DNA of 64,000 nucleotides from Aurantiochytrium sp. KH105 (Eukaryota; Sar; Bigyra; Thraustochytrida; Thraustochytriidae). The translations under genes and the position numbers were made by a program. The stretch's first letter is position 1. The number at the start of each line of letters is the position of its first letter. Of the stretch, positions 41,601 to 41,788 are shown piece after piece. Where the stretch lies: the NCBI GenBank assembly GCA_003116975.1, contig BGKB01000208.1, forward strand, positions 4,045 through 68,044, read 5' to 3'. The notes beneath the pieces were generated by a model that worked only from the letters and a program-made list of their open reading frames with translations, was not told the DNA's origin and made no database searches.

Positions 41601-41788
41601 ATCTCGTACCAGTACGGGTTGTCTCCGTTACTTTGGTGAGCAGTGCAAGCGTCGTTGCTCGACTGGCCTGTGGCCGTCGCCACGAGGGTGGCCGCCACAA
41701 TGTACTTGAAGAAGGAAATGCTCGTCTGCGCCATGGCCGGTACCGCTACGAAGCGGCGCCGGTTCGAGTGGCTAAGAGGAGCACTCAT
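2..41788 (-). CDS. Giant secreted beta-repeat protein with PSI-like head and two internal Peptidase S74 domains (3' end outside window)
   Basis: One frame stays open from an ATG at 41788 (second in-frame ATG 41734) to the left edge: 13,929 codons without a stop, intron or phase change. I checked the phase at the head, at both S74 domains and in the terminal repeats; it is always the same. An in-frame TAG lies upstream with no ATG between it and 41788. Order: signal peptide (about residues 19-41), Cys-rich PSI-like head (48-165), then Gly/Ser/Thr/Ala-rich units of about 15 residues with the pattern GGxIxLxTGxxxx, S74 domains at 6381-6486 and 6982-7089, and more repeats to the edge. S74 domains are known as C-terminal trimerisation chaperones of phage tail spikes and in eukaryotic MYRF. 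I infer a secreted, oligomeric, self-cleaving fibre, adhesin or wall protein. The C-terminus is unseen, so anchoring is unknown. Codon use is homogeneous throughout. Confidence 0.9.
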   Translation of the reverse strand, partial: MSAPLSHSNRRRFVAVPAMAQTSISFFKYIVAATLVATATGQSSNDACTAHQSNGDNPYWYEIETTCMPCLQTPGCGFCLSTLRCLGGDEHGPTANGTFCPDWLGPQDSCPIPPACGEFDDCESCASHEDCAWCPSENSCMILTEVFSNGCRGTVFDPPCPASFVGINRVIGNLVVEPDPVFGGGHISVSGSAEDTGNRFEFELTDSELSLQSATDVSIAAGNRTGVNERGGDVNIDAGDGNSLNRGAGGHIRLAAGTGAGTVAQGGAGAGGDVELVAGSSTEATGGRVVLRAGYSLRATGGRLDLLSGESASTTSGGVYIASADASDLSGHIRVTSGSSSAGNSGSLLLSTGDAIMQPGALRIQAGSALNSAEDSVYRGGDVEISAGRAAIATGGDLIFASGASDGSSSGHITITSSPSSASGGSSGSINLFTGSATDGPSGSIVLETGEALNEMPGRIRLSVGTSTSTGHGGDIELVAGEATEATRTGGAVNLNGGAGPRGGPVYLTGGSASGTGSADVGGALELVGGSSSAGYGGTVTIRSGTSTGLGSGDVSVRSAAADTTGTSGSLSLETGDAAQGDTGQIRLATGNSSAGSGGAISIAVGIGTSGRGGDLSLRAGRTLDPSLAGGSVVIESGTAQNSASGDVSMHTASSLGDDATAGTGSIDIRTGDTGSGVTGDVTLASGSAQGLGQSGSVVISVGDSGSGSGGTVSLNAGLSSGDGATGGDIELTAGSGTSTTGGSGGDVIIRGGAAGGDVSADGGAEGQGGEVQLHGGFSTDSPGGAVVLEGGESINNLGGDIRISSGTGTETSSGSVSISTANAGPAGVSGAIALSTGTTSLGNSGTIAITTGAASAGSAGDISVAVGTSEDGDGGNVIIAAGLASSNAATGGQVLITGGEGSDDDLSNGGNGGLVRIQGGEAKGRSTSDAGGNVELAGGISAGGNGGAISITSGAGVERSSGSVLLASSNAGTSGVSGDLVLQSGVATAGDSGSIALETGYATDGKGGSIVLSVGAGDMGDGGDIRLTAGTSLDAASAGGAVEIRAGQGSSAHSADGGDGGHMGIYGGEARGTASIDAGGDVDIHGGRSFAGTGGSLRISSGASTGTSSGHIIIDTSNAGSTGISGAMTLSTGTSSFGDSGFVSVVTGKAMGGKGGFINLFVGEGNYGEGGHVSISAGKTTDSSGASGGYIAMTTGYSAQTSSGSFSLRTPNAGLIGVSGGISLSTGTTSDGNSGMIGLGTGEANEGHGGDIRLYVGTGHSGDGGDVLITAGEATDAATVGGDIILTAGEGSSEDFSNGGNGGKIQLFGGAAQGTSSYDTGGNIELQGGYARQASGGDITLTSGFSKQTTSGHVVIVTADAGVKGVSGSISLATGETSDGPSGAFYVTTGDANNGNAGNIELFVGSGNSGSGGDVFVTAGETTAKSGSGGDIRMATGYSTETSSGSFFLDTPNAGKSGVSGAMHFNTGTSSKGNTGQISFDTGTANRGSGGSFTVQVGTGNSGNGGHVSLIAGESSADKKAGGHVEIRGGLGSSSNGANGGDGGNVTIIGGEALGGDEEDLGGFVNITGGQAYKGTGGSILLTTGFGRETSSGRVNISTADAGKEGVSGSISLVTGHTSAGDSGIVRMRTGNAEDGKGGNIELYVGKGDCGNGGDVNITAGDTSQARTQGGSIEMRAGTGSSSSNSDGGDGGDVHVYGGRAAGLNARDRGGNITLEAGPSAMGTGGSILMKTGYSSRRSSGEFILETADAGEAGVSGRMVLRTGTASDGDSGYVHIETGTAFDGKAGHINMTVGSGAVGNGGAVYITAGNTTDMRNEASGGTITVTSGASLASSSGDISISTPNAGEEGVSGAIRLWTGTTSMGNSGLYAITTGRATDGRGGSFLVQVGTGTGSGYNLGGNITMRAGNTTSPATRGGPVEITAGNGLSTDNSNGGSGGHVNLTAGLAAGKASVNTGGNVNINAGASARGTGGNIYIASGRSSTHSSGSVTILTPDSGANGVSGGMSFSTGKALAGSSGGFNVTTGNATDGRGGDIRMLVGTGDSGRGGNILLAAGRTNSDSRTGGSIELASGLGAVEDSGYINLQTSDSGSAGRSGYIKLETGYGTGDSSGGIDLMSGNSTGGHGGDIRLLVGTGQRLSGGAVVIDAGDTSAATYTGGSINITSGKGISSTSGAIAISTPSGGSGAGGASGFVRISTGEATKGSSGAILLSTGDATKSGAGGRIDLSVGSATKGTGGRVRIEAGETSEEGMHGGPVEILGGNNTDSGAGFGGRVLIRAGATLGSDARSNTGGEVYVAAGLSQGGFGGNLTMFSGRGLEGSSGNVTIASADAGSRGVSGNIRLATGTSSFGSSGSLAIATGTSRLNGHGGNISLTVGTGSIGTGGNVTIQAGNMTATGATGGSIAIASGMSEASSSGSIVIRTAKAANARGSSGSIQLSTGPALNGPAGEIKMATGAAEIGANISLTVGPGTQGDGGQILLRAGNTTQGQGGRLSLTAGAGLSIDETEGGDGGDIEIRGGVAFGRSVSNAAGGHVLVAGGLAQTVTGGNVTLRSGASSATSSGGITVETADAGISGVSGGISIGTGASSKGDSGAIVISTGDAEGSSGSISIIGGGADDGPGGVLSLVAGSTSRDNNEADATGGALTLESGTSARTSSGEIIIRTPNGGSAGGTSGSITLSTGNATEGNAGNITLTSGYGINGRAGTISLDVGASMSGQGADLILSGGDTLTKEGETGGHVSITSGASERTTSGNVIIATADSGADGASGFISLSTGDSVGQDSGVITLATGDALDATAGGIRLYVGAGSSGAGGNIEFLAGDVAGDSAKSGGSLHLESGSSSLGSSGDILIETAAATYATAKSGSISLLTGETVGAESGQLLLQTGDSTNGAGGDIRIQVGAGSKNADGGEIVIDAGASTGGNGGDITLTSGASDEASSGSVVIRTHSSDGSDGSSGDIEISSGNSSDANSGSLSLFTGMSDAAAGGTISLQVGNGVSGAGGDVVLTAGNMTSRDAGVGGSIRILSGASTTSASGSVRIESQAASEEGSGDIILASGTGSDEATSGNLRLGTGATNAGVSGSVRIAVGRASTASAGDVDILAGNSESIVSDDKAGDVNLVAGNGTSSSQGQGGSISLRSGNSAGSLKTAGAIDLQAGRAAGQGEGGSISIFSGESRLGTTGSISLASADADAGSSGSTGQLAFATGTADSGDSGIVVIETGNTDLGDAGSIRLQPGKTNRGQAGDVLFTAGASESTTGGSIVLTSGASDDTSSGAVSIVTAEGGSEGVSGAISLRTGASHDADSGEISIQTGDAEGTGAVAGAISLRVGESADEAGSNITMLAGSTASSRVGGSVNITTGRSSQTSSGSILLQTSSAGAAVSGQGGVSGKVQVLTGVATRGSSGEVELSTGSAQTSGGNIRLQVGTGSSGVGGGIYLRAGNVTGSAATTGGTISLLSGYSSTTTSGSVLIATPNAGILGDSGALRLNTGNAASGGSGSVLLSTGRGAAGAAGSIFLSVGDTTGGREPAGNISLTAGAAMGTGDQGGAIYITSGSSDEGESGVIEMKTASAEGTEGRSGSMLLATGSSVDADSGTLTISTGDSDDAAGGALDIFAGSGSAGKGGLLTLRAGNQSSGDGGNVIISAGGSTHGASGSIALLTPNSDEDETGSIRLATGSAASDKSGRISLNTGDVDGSSPADVAGSIQIAAGGTRTAQGANVSVSAGNSELSAGGDLYLDAGNATTDAATRGGHVYISGGTTVSTATSSVGGSVTIEAGSARRGTGGAVEIFSGKSSTANTGEILIRTASAQVSTGKRSGAVTVATGETEEGPSGEILLQTGTASSGYGGPIKLSVGDGDSGKGGSITLDAGYSTGASGGDVEITSGRSGYHSTGAVSISTADVDASTANSGLISLQTGTSGNTGGSSGAILLQTADSPKGASGSISVLVGKSNGLRTGGGNLTTRAGDSDDGTGGSVLISSGASDSLLHKSGSLTFRTANAMATSGAVHIASGNATTYSSGSVSIVSGSGADGAGKISLTAGKATQGEAANVEITAGATGQAAMSETGGSVILTSGKSERVSSGSILLQTASAGTSAGATSGRIALTTGFASKGDTGEVSLSTGDAGDGSAGRISLSVGSSTDAQGGSLDLRAGDVTSGGFEAGSIVLRSGSSSESSSGSISLKTSDAAQSGASGLVRINTGTTAEGSSGTISLQTGDATEGKGGDITLKVGSGDSGTAGAVEISAGDMTNTAGGDVSISSGSSTQTHSGDVVIESPSGGVNGNSGTLRLSTGAGGVASGSSGEIILETAGASMGESGSITLSAGQASEDGGSILLQAGQSSSESGGNLTLFAGTSQTGAGGSVNITSGSGRSQSGNVTIASSHATYLDGRSGSLVLASGTSHETAGSLTFSVGRTLGSSNQGGSVQVYAGNATSSTGGEIIIQSGGSTTSSSGAIRIETSGSGSGGTSGPIYLSTGFATEDASGAIRIATGDADAGRAGNIDINVGSGESGDGGSVSITAGHTRAVNHVGGDIAITSGSSVSSSSGRVAIATASGGSAGQSGEINLSTGTGDAQGSGAIRVRTGNSASASAGGIFIQPGDSDAVDTADDGVVRIAAGDVSHGTAPGVSVLGGSSETSTSGNVSIASQDAGTSGSSGRISLETGLGGSDAGGSGGIYVATGDVPSDGAAGSIDLLVGSSFDTAGSNISLTAGYSAGNSATGGSVILSSGGSARADSGRIILSTAQAGSQGNSGGIVLDTGSAEEGDSGSITLNTGSSESRGVAGDIIVAVGESSAGDGGMISLMAGKTIAPGADGGSIEILSGETKSATSGLVRIASAAASESGGSMSGSVEIETGDSVSSTTGSVGIRTGSAATSSGDIILENGASESGTGGSISIFAGSSSSSTGGSISLVAGSSDARGSGSIQIATSSAGALATSGDISLSTAEGPGGSGGLSLHTGGSEDGTSGSISLVAGAAEQGGNVDVAAGNTTGSFRAGNLTLSAGHHLANVASGGGGSISIRAGDDDSSRSHSSLGGGDIRLDAGSAAGARPGGAISLSTGASGGRSSGSFSVQTASGEATTGAISLATGDSQEAPSGSVVISTGSALSDSAGSINLSVGASAEAGGDITLHAGNSASSVGGRVDILSGASSTATGTSGDISIASAGEAGAHPGGTGAVTLASGSGSGATGGIELSTGDSSSRKAGSVSIAVGSSASGSGSGVEISAGSQVALTSSASRTGGNIELRSGESSLSSSGTISISTPDAGLKGSSGSISLSVGAATSSLSGGSITLASGGASSGTGGAIDILSGAATNGRGGAISVAVGRSASGSGGDILIASGTSDEASGGLVNISAGAGDDQGGDLVIGAGPSYGTSTRTSLGGNLNISAGLSRKALGGNLTIESGASLTSNSGNLAIATGSAEETSGTLSLTTGRAAVGSSGNLQLRTGVASEGKAGGIEIVAGASDASSAGADVSIMAGNATEEDASGGRLRLFSGPGEAISGSVSLGSSSSSQSGSVQMASGEATNGDSGAVFLGSGASTHGASGSVTISAGSGTKGTGGDVFLSAGSQSTGEGTTGGAINLQSGASSASTSGDVNIATASAGEAGVSGKISLSTGTSSVGDSGMLSLTTGDADYGAAGNIAISIGVASVGTGGNFTLDAGNTTSNRDGARGGSVAIRSGYSSEASSGPIQIETAMGGAAGDSGTLALGSGAAVLGNSGTVILGSGSSAAGTSGAVRLATGTSVSDGMAGNIELEVGESQDGNGGDVVIFAGNTSAAGGSGGSVYLHAGGGGDFASSGSIFLATNASGLGSGGISLSTGAASSTSAESGSVSITTGSSALGEAGAINIVPGATASESHAGARVLIAGGDSEFLSGGKLTLRSGASLTSSSGDVEILTSGVQGGSSGKVLLQTGASTNGDTGSIELSTGDVGSSGQAGAISLSAGSSDSAQGAGISLRAGETTMRASSGGEVSIVSGASLDSGTTGGVSLSTADSTDGATGDISLVTGVATGASSGAIRLSTGASAADGAAGKIVLAVGGADEGAGGNIELSAGAGTTAGGSLLMQSGEAPSGGATGSVAISSADATSADSGMVTFGSGASSSGSSGITSVVTGDGAAAGAVHVSAGSSSVATSGANVEIQAGAATAELSTGGDVSILSGEGIDGSGSIALGSADSSSLGSGTVSIATGAAGSNAMHNSGELSLSTGSAGNSGGVSISTGAAETAQAGSIDLLVGDSAGATGGNIVLSAGAASASGGSVSITGGEGPTLSGDVRIRGGAVPSGGSTGGNVILASGGTDSTVELQTSAGDAVVTVDDSGALALKSYNSEAITVDAAGTLDFQARSATGTRFWSSTGNETVFRIEDDEVDSHVPLHTPSTQSSSDSRIKREIQDADKNEILQRLQTIEVKKYKYTEEWAKVRRHDGSFVRGVIAQQLREVFPEHVSVKAWGIPEQGIWYEDFHVIDKVGLIIDLVAAMQEQHAHFTIGASDVGGSSSVAIQSTDGTEDRPDTGHVRVASGETFYGSSGSVSIQSGDVREGPVGDIEVMVGTDNGTVANVGGALRLSAGAKRSGRGGDFIAVAGAGSTVGGTASVSAGDGSTGEGGAIRLAAGSSNSAAGGRASLLGGDSSLAAGGHVDITAGSSLGDAQGGSVHLQSGGSSLGGDSGNISVATAESLNAQSGDISISTGASNLGVAGSIRLVSGDSSMQAGDLAFAAGSSTAGLGGSVRISSGASTGLDAGNLELIAGDGRAAAGNVSILAGASSSALGGTILLRAGGGLGSTDGGDLVAQAGFSEEGVGGALVFASGAGAEETGRVEISSAVSSGETGGVSVVSGASAAGSSGDVYLASGRAASSSGSIVLETGNSTGATAGNIELRAGSGPSSGSVLMTPGDGPTSGVFIQDALQEPRIEVSSAGEVRLSSSPSEDVVFEPGHDTRIEFSNSESEFTIGNTENMVDGNITFRIRQNEIYSHVPIQATSVVYPSDRRIKQNIEDVDQASVYHRLQQVEMKQYEYNAQWRSIRGMTESKVVRGVIAQQLREVFPEYINIISNLSFPDKNFALEEFHEVNKQAITLDILGAFQVQHKRFTLGVDETDKSASVRVTTADGGDYYSAATAGVGASGDIDITTGNAVMGKAGDVNIATGSSTSGAAGSINIGPGVSDSSSGGKLTLRAGEARAEAMQGGDIVIEAGSSALATGGALELATAASSAQGSGSIHVASGAVSSAATSGMLSLGTGSSQGRAGDVEINPGSSQSGAAALRLAGGSSYEAQGQGGAVEVTTGASFSEGQSGSLALRSADSDQSSGGVELSSGVAQGATSGGVLVQTGEASSQSGELALRTGATSKGPAGSIVLAAGESSSKGGSIALSSGSAPNGGTAGDISLNAGSGTSGGKLSFSAGESTAEGGGSVAIQAGGSSATTLASAQGGEVTIEAGASALGTGGQASLVGGNGAIGGGLSLKSGSSSNGLTSDLTIQGGDVLFVEDVELLEATLDSQATAFNAGPVTVRGGTSRVTGVTGGWLDLRAGAGASDRISGGSVLMYSGEGGAQGSSGNITFASAASSATGNVRISSGAAAELDSGNIVVASGNSNGGKSGNVTLRAGNAGESSAGSVFIESGSSDVVAGDVRISAGASTEARGGAIELRTIAGAETVAGDIVIAPGDSTSGDEGLGSAGSVVLRAASDSGEASGGDILIEGGHARNVDGRGGQVSISAGSANKFTGGMLSLASGSSVLGSSGEVIISSAEAPEEISGSVAVTSGTANLQSGDVEVSSGAADQRSGDLRLRVGAGASNAGTLQVLGGRSTRGLGGDIEVLSGATETGSRTGAISISSAGGEEKGVKSGDLTLSSGSATEGVSGSIAISAGHGGQGGGSLDFQAGPSDESFGGSVALSAGASKEDQAGSVEILGGTSSSANGGAVAIHAGDGSTGAGDLSLGAGSTTGREASGGSVSIFAGSAGTSGNGGDLTMQAGAGSRKFRGGHAVLRSGDTTEKGGVGGDVLVSTGSNDAGGSGSISLTTGANSLQSGSIELTTSDAVEQSGSILLSTGSTDEEGETAGSIELSVGATATGDGASIIARAGKATGEASPGGGIDLYAGSSQDGVGGLTRISGGASTSGSQAGSVSIIGGEAAKGIGGHINLTAGVGQSLGGSLAFRGGEALESGGNVEVESGAATRGESGFLKMRSADSSQGDSGAVLVESGSSRSEQSGSLEFKSGDARSSGSVSLSTGASSSGSGNLLMATGDSTSAAAGTVQLTGGASTASTGGSIEVTGGHGNRNGGSIRLATGEGLSSGTFQAGTGEATSQSGNVVLSTGESIKTGAVHVLSGNASTQAGGVLIQAGISRATTKGASVTVASGGTRGAGAETGDIVLFTASSELGSSGLVNLTGGYGARQGGSVFLAGGSSILKGGNINLRAGGASQGSAGDVSFLAGNASSSASAGSVEIRAGNGEAFSGGDVLISGGASSLAKSGSVSIETTKGFSSGSGAITLATGAGDGGPTGRLSFRTGDSGSAAAGNVEIAAGKSSKTAGSTVAIVAGNTTGSNYGGTVQVQGGATATGKGGLLHLLSGASTSGSTGDIMLETSRGQGSGNVTIRSGIGSQVSGPVLMASGNTTEGKSGDVRIEVGAATSTTASPGTLRIHGGHAVGRSTPGGAIVMESGAHAGANSSGTISIRSADSKQSGTGSVSLASGSGPASSGDVSIRTGDSTSTGAAGDILLSVGATSLSEAQGGSISALAGASKEGAGGDITLTTGSGATTSGQLNLATSKAGDGNSGSAFLSTGDAAEVSGSMTISTGDASDGGAGNLTLQGGRSWSMSGGNVDLIGGAGQQGGGRIQLEAGATTQGQGAAITLVAGESASGPGGNVRIAAGEGSSLGGAIEVVTGTGAAQSGAISVGTAAATLTDATSGAIDLSTGSASGAAGAIAIKVGQTTAGPSGGALDLASGTATAGSSVGGRLSLQAGNGTGTGGTATLSAGHSPSGSGGNLTIAAGFGQGRGGHVKLQGGASVSGIAGDVRITGGDSAGTSRAGSVHISAGDSVGAAVGADVVVRSGQSSQGISGLVNVSTAAADGSSGPLSLFSGSAGAASGDITIQTGQAGDAAGNIRVQAGSSLSADTGAHVLINAGAVTASRATGGALNLTAGLSSTGVGGAVALRAGSSSENMGGKVLVSSGSGPSGSGQVTLESASAASEASGAVTFQSGASPSGVSGSVTLASGSGLQGGAISLLVGNSTRETGGDVTINAGRTSTTATAGSVRVNAGTSTGGMGGSAVILGGVGATQGGNATLGTGAASNGASGSLSLFTADAVSAGSGSATLKTGAASAGSTGKLTLATGTASAGAAGNIDVVAGSSASANGAQVRVNAGNATRAGIGGDVLIGGGHALSAACGGHVSVSAGSSTRGTGGQVAVLSGDGAVMSGSASFGSANGTASSGGVSLRSGVAAAGASGSVRIATGDASASAGSITVEAGASQQQAGADVQVSAGASSSAEGGSIRLTSGAGASESGELVMSTANAASLSGGITLTSGASSQESGAVQLGSGMAPSKTGNVDVMVGDAATGQGGNLTLQSGFSGGSRVGGRILIQAGSSAASSGGSVDIAAGSAQGAGSSAGGTVTITSGGGTAASGAVLVSTPKSAVSGSIRIASGNATTSSGGIAIAVGEGSAAGALLLAGGKSTSRGQGGSLTMHAGASTSGMGGNAVLRGGNATGGSAQGGALHLASGSSVGGESGGLLLETPAAVSAASGAVVLQTGDSSTERSGAFLVQTGNASSDSAGDISVQVGNSLGGDADGGMVDVRAGAASGKGSGGNLVLTSGTGGSGGSGGDILVQGGSGASSGGSIRVQSGSSSTLQSGEVLISSADANAAGVASGPVRIATGVVASGTAGNLTLEGGQSQGSGSGGHVRIAAGSSADRAGGSVEVATGSSTATTSGNLTLSSGSGPSSGSVQIASGATSAGRGGNIRIAVGASAGSIYDGGNVTLAAGSATRRGGQVLVHGGDSATAEGGAIVISAGASESAVGGAVALRSGASETSDSGDVEISTPDAERSGAVSGDILLETGLGIGAQAGRIALVSGNGQSSRGGEIVATAGNSTKGSGGGISLQAGASSDTSLADSDGGAIRLASGDGNAGGGNITLVGGSGSSLSGGSVRVSTGASSRAASGEFSVETAASSTSGRIRLATGSGATGASGEISLQTGTAKSGSAGSVRVAAGESPAGRGAAVMIAAGVSGLYSGGNITLETGEGATNGGNLVMSTGAGLGGRGGHVLVTAGESMSDDGAAIVFQAGSTSGNFATGGNLSFWGGSGYSGGPVEFYGGNATKGAGGNMKLLSGGSESGDSGDVIVHTADALSSGSSGKVHFTSGSAEAGDTGDLLFATGDSADGHAGGVSVLVGDSASGVGGDVVIQAGSSESETGGSVSIAAGFGQKTTSGSVLIHSEDSGPLGRSGSIQFYTGAAAVGASGSISFETGDSANGASGNMWFSPGLGKFDRGGNVSFTGGSSTTHRGGQVSFNTGRGLATSSGDLFFATGDAGRSGVSGQILLRTGTSSQGSSGTVHFSTGKALSGSAGNIEFYVGNSTDSRGGNITMVAGTSNSRAGGNVQIYSGSGTSSSSGNVTIASREAGTSGVSGELQLFTGNSIKANTGLINITTGSAPAGRAGRFHVQVGLSGSGAGGSVFVAAGNSTKATGGGIVIRSGSGEATSSGKINLYTPNAGVKGQSGDIAVWTGNSTAGRTGSLSFVTGTSSKGAAGNVQIFVGASTGIKGGHVNITAGTSDELTGGDIYLQSGNGTATSSGKIVIETARAGLLGATGMVAVRSGDASAGSTGEVQLTTGRASTGRAGNISLTVGSGDSGAGGDITLSAGPTRGVLGLTGGGISMVSGKSAEFSSGSIYIATSNAGNSGVSGAMSLSTGIATLGSSGEIQLETGRSSLGGKGGDISLVVGKGTLNEGGDVKVRAGNTTHETGGSISLYSGYGSATSSGAITLKTLNSGLTGVSGPVLVSTGTTTYGASGEIRLSTGTALSSNGGAISLLVGTGDTQGGAITLDAGDSRDVTGGDIMLTTGAGTATSSGALLFATADAGTSGVSGAAEVRTGSATAGSSGEILLSTGAAAGGKGGDISLLVGDGNTGQGGDVILVAGLSSPATGGKVTLTSGVGTATSSGDIELATASGGVAGTSGAISITTGSAGNGNTGEFQVTTGAATSGTGGDISLTVGSGDSGAGGLVAVSAGETSALTGGSVTMTTGYGSTTSSGNMRLQTAVAGSTGISGAIEVFSGSAGNGDTGEVKLSTGAATSGKGGDISLLVGDGDSAAGGKITITAGLSSADSVAGGAVEITGGEGSSATGSRGGAVTIVGGAATDETGGTISLTSGASTDTTSGNIELITADGGTTGYSGAVTVTTGDAGDGDTGEVKVTTGAATSGKGGDISLIVGSGDSGAGGLVDITAGETSALTGGSVGLTTGYGSTASSGHMRLETAVAGSTGTSGSITVETGSAGNGYTGEIMVSTGDATSGKGGDISLLVGDGDTAAGGKITITAGLSSASTFAGGAVEITGGAGTGAAASEGGSILLTGGAANVLTGGKIRLETGASTDTTSGNIELVTADGGGTGESGAVTIATGGAGNGDTGEFKVTTGAATSGKGGDVTLSVGSGDSGAGGLVDIKAGQTTADTGGSVTLTTGRGTTADSGHMRLDTATGGSTGTSGSITVETGSAGNGYTGEIMVSTGDATSGKGGDISLLVGDGDTAAGGKITITAGLSSASTFAGGAVEITGGAGTGAAASEGGSILLTGGAANKLTGGKIRLETGASTDTTSGNIELVTAAGGGTGESGAVTIATGGAGNGDTGEFKVTTGAATSGKGGDVTLSVGSGDSGAGGLVDIKAGQTTADTGGSVTLTTGRGTTADSGHMRLDTATGGSTGTSGSITVETGSAGNGYTGEIMVSTGDATSGKGGDISLLVGDSDTAAGGKVAINAGLSSANNVAGGAVEITAGQGSSSTAGAGGAISLKSGVGTGATGGDISLSTGVGTATTSGQIELITGAGGGTGESGAVTIATGSAGNGDTGEFKVTTGAATSGKGGDVTLSVGSGDSGAGGLVDIKAGQTTADTGGSVTLTTGRGTTADSGHMRLDTATGGSTGTSGSITVETGSAGNGYTGEIMVSTGDATSGKGGDISLLVGDSDTAAGGKVAITAGLSSANNVAGGAVEITAGQGSSSTAGAGGAISLKSGVGTGATGGDISLSTGVGTATTSGQIELITGAGGGTGESGAVTIATGSAGNGDTGEFKVTTGGATSGTGGDITLTVGSGNSGAGGAVAMTAGETSALTGGSVTFTAGQGTSTSSGHISLVTPAAGSSGTSGAISMTTGGTTAGYSGEVFISTGAATSGKGGDISLLVGNGNTAAGGKVTITAGLSSANTVAGGAVEITGGAGTGTTASRGGAVLLTGGAANIETGGKIRFVTGASTSATSGNIELVTAAGGSTGESGAVTIATGSAGNGDTGEFKVTTGVATSGTGGDITLTVGSGNSGAGGAVAMTAGETSALTGGSVTFTAGQGTTTSSGHISLITPAAGSSGTSGAISMTTGDTTAGYSGEVFISTGAATSGKGGDISLLVGNGDTVAGGKVAITAGLSSADSVAGGAVEITAGQGSSSTAGAGGAISLKSGVGTGATGGDISLSTGVGTATTSGQIELVTGAGGTNGESGAVTIATGSAGNGDTGEFKVTTGGATSGTGGDITLTVGSGNSGAGGAVAMTAGETSALTGGSVTFTAGQGTSTSSGHISLITPDAGSSGTSGAISMTTGGTTAGYSGEVFISTGAATSGKGGDISLLVGSGDTAAGGKVTITAGLSSANTVAGGAVEITGGAGTGTTASRGGAVVLTGGAANIETGGKIRFVTGASTSATSGNIELVTAAGGSTGESGAVTIATGSAGNGDTGEFKVTTGGAISGTGGDITLTVGSGNSGAGGAVAMTAGETSALTGGSVTFTAGRGTSSSSGHISLVTPAAGSSGTSGAISMTTGGTTAGYSGEVFISTGAATSGKGGDISLLVGNGDTVAGGKVAITAGLSSANSVAGGAVEITAGQGSSSTAGAGGAISLKSGVGTGATGGDISLSTGVGTATTSGKIELVTGAGGSTGESGAVTIATGSAGNGDTGEFKVTTGAATSGTGGDITLTVGSGNSGAGGAVAMTAGETSALTGGSVTFTAGQGTSTSSGHISLITPAAGSSGTSGAISMTTGGTTAGYSGEVFISTGAATSGKGGDISLLVGNGDTAAGGKVTITAGLSSANTVAGGAVEITGGAGTGTTASRGGAVVLTGGAANIETGGKIRFVTGASTSATSGNIELVTAAGGSTGESGAVTIATGSAGNGDTGEFKVTTGAATSGKGGDITLSVGSGDSGSGGFISLAAGQTSALTGGSVTFASGRGTSTSSGDVAILTATGGSAGTSGAITVSTGSAGNGDTGEFKVTTGGATSGTAGSITLTVGSGNSGAGGAVAMTAGETSALTGGSVTFTAGQGTTTSSGHISLITPAAGSSGTSGAISMTTGDTTAGYSGEVFISTGAATSGKGGDISLLVGNGDTVAGGKVAITAGLSSANSVAGGAVEITAGQGSSNTAGAGGAISLKSGVGTGATGGDISLSTGVGTATTSGQIELVTGAGGTNGESGAVTIATGSAGNGDTGEFKVTTGGATSGTGGDITLTVGSGNSGAGGAVAMTAGETSALTGGSVTFTAGQGTSTSSGHISLVTPAAGSSGTSGAISMTTGGTTAGYSGEVFISTGAATSGKGGDISLLVGNGDTTAGGKVTITAGLSSANSVAGGAVEITAGQGSSSTAGAGGAISLKSGVGTGATGGDISLSTGVGTATTSGQIELVTGAGGSTGESGAVTIATGGAGNGDTGEFKVTTGGATSGTGGDITLTVGSGNSGAGGAVAMTAGETSALTGGSVTF
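8641..20500 (-). repeat. Diverged Gly/Ser/Thr beta-strand repeats, between S74 copy 2 and the homogeneous array
   Basis: This coding stretch continues the GGxIxLxTGxxxx pattern with about 15 residues per unit, but units are individually diverged and the 651-bp period is no longer visible at base level. Alternating Ile/Val/Leu positions suggest one short beta-strand per unit, as in beta-solenoids or triple beta-helices of phage fibres; that fold is an inference. A non-repeat interruption occurs at about 19278-19393. Confidence 0.8.
19278..19393 (-). other. Non-repeat linker inside the giant protein
   Basis: Around residues 7466-7504 the Gly-rich repeats are interrupted by an acidic, Gly-poor segment (DVLFVEDVELLEATLDSQAT) followed by AGPVTVRGG. 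It lacks the GGxI signature and lies about 380 residues after S74 copy 2. It may be the start of a new fibre module, comparable to the linker that follows the N-terminal head. No known domain is recognised. Confidence 0.5.
20522..20845 (-). other. Peptidase S74 / endosialidase-type intramolecular chaperone domain, copy 2
   Basis: Residues 6982-7089 of the giant protein, 601 residues after copy 1. It starts S6982-D-R-R-I-K6987, continues with QNIEDVDQ and contains RGVIAQQLREVFPEYI, nearly the same hallmark as copy 1. The upstream beta stretch (20846-21115) includes ITFRIRQNEIYSHVPIQ, parallel to FRIEDDEVDSHVPLH before copy 1, so the whole stem-plus-S74 module is duplicated, but the two copies have diverged strongly elsewhere. 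The Ser/Lys dyad is intact. Between the copies lie ordinary GGxIxLxTG repeats. Confidence 0.88.
22331..22648 (-). other. Peptidase S74 / endosialidase-type intramolecular chaperone domain, copy 1
   Basis: Residues 6381-6486 of the giant protein. The domain opens with S6381-D-S-R-I-K6386, the Ser-Asp-x-x-x-Lys spacing of the known S74 Ser/Lys self-cleavage dyad, followed by an acidic helix and then VRGVIAQQLREVFPEHV, the family hallmark (GxIAQxVxxxxPE). It ends with a helical segment (DLVAAMQEQHAHF). Just upstream (about 22650-22805) lies a tail-fibre-like beta stretch (TVDAAGTLDFQ, then FRIEDDEVDSHVPLHTPS) that breaks the Gly-rich repeats, as expected before an S74 domain. Cleavage before the Asp would separate about 6.4 thousand N-terminal residues from the rest. 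Cleavage itself is an inference from the intact motif. Confidence 0.88.
22820..41150 (-). repeat. Diverged beta-strand repeats of the N-terminal half of the giant protein
   Basis: About 6,100 residues of GGxIxLxTG units between the head and S74 copy 1. The 217-residue super-repeat is still visible in places, for example around 34-38 kb, where a motif of the form T-x-DAG-x-x-GVSG recurs once per super-unit, followed by TGxAxDGxGGxIxLxVGxGxxGxGG. Base-level identity between copies is low, unlike the left-edge array, so this half is older or freer of recent exchange. Confidence 0.8.
41294..41734 (-). other. Signal peptide and Cys-rich PSI-like head of the giant protein
   Basis: Numbering from the ATG at 41788, residues 19-41 form a hydrophobic signal sequence (FFKYIVAATLVATATG) preceded by an Arg-rich stretch. 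Residues 48-165 hold two cysteine-dense blocks: CMPCLQTPGCGFCLSTLRC at 67-85 and CESCASHEDCAWCPSENSC at 122-140. The spacing CxxCxxxxxCxxC with an aromatic residue before the last Cys is typical of PSI (plexin-semaphorin-integrin) modules. No further cysteine-rich block was noticed in the repeat sections I read. The head is probably disulphide-bonded and extracellular. A short non-repeat stretch (about 165-230) links it to the first repeats. The PSI assignment is by pattern only; another small disulphide fold is possible. Confidence 0.7.
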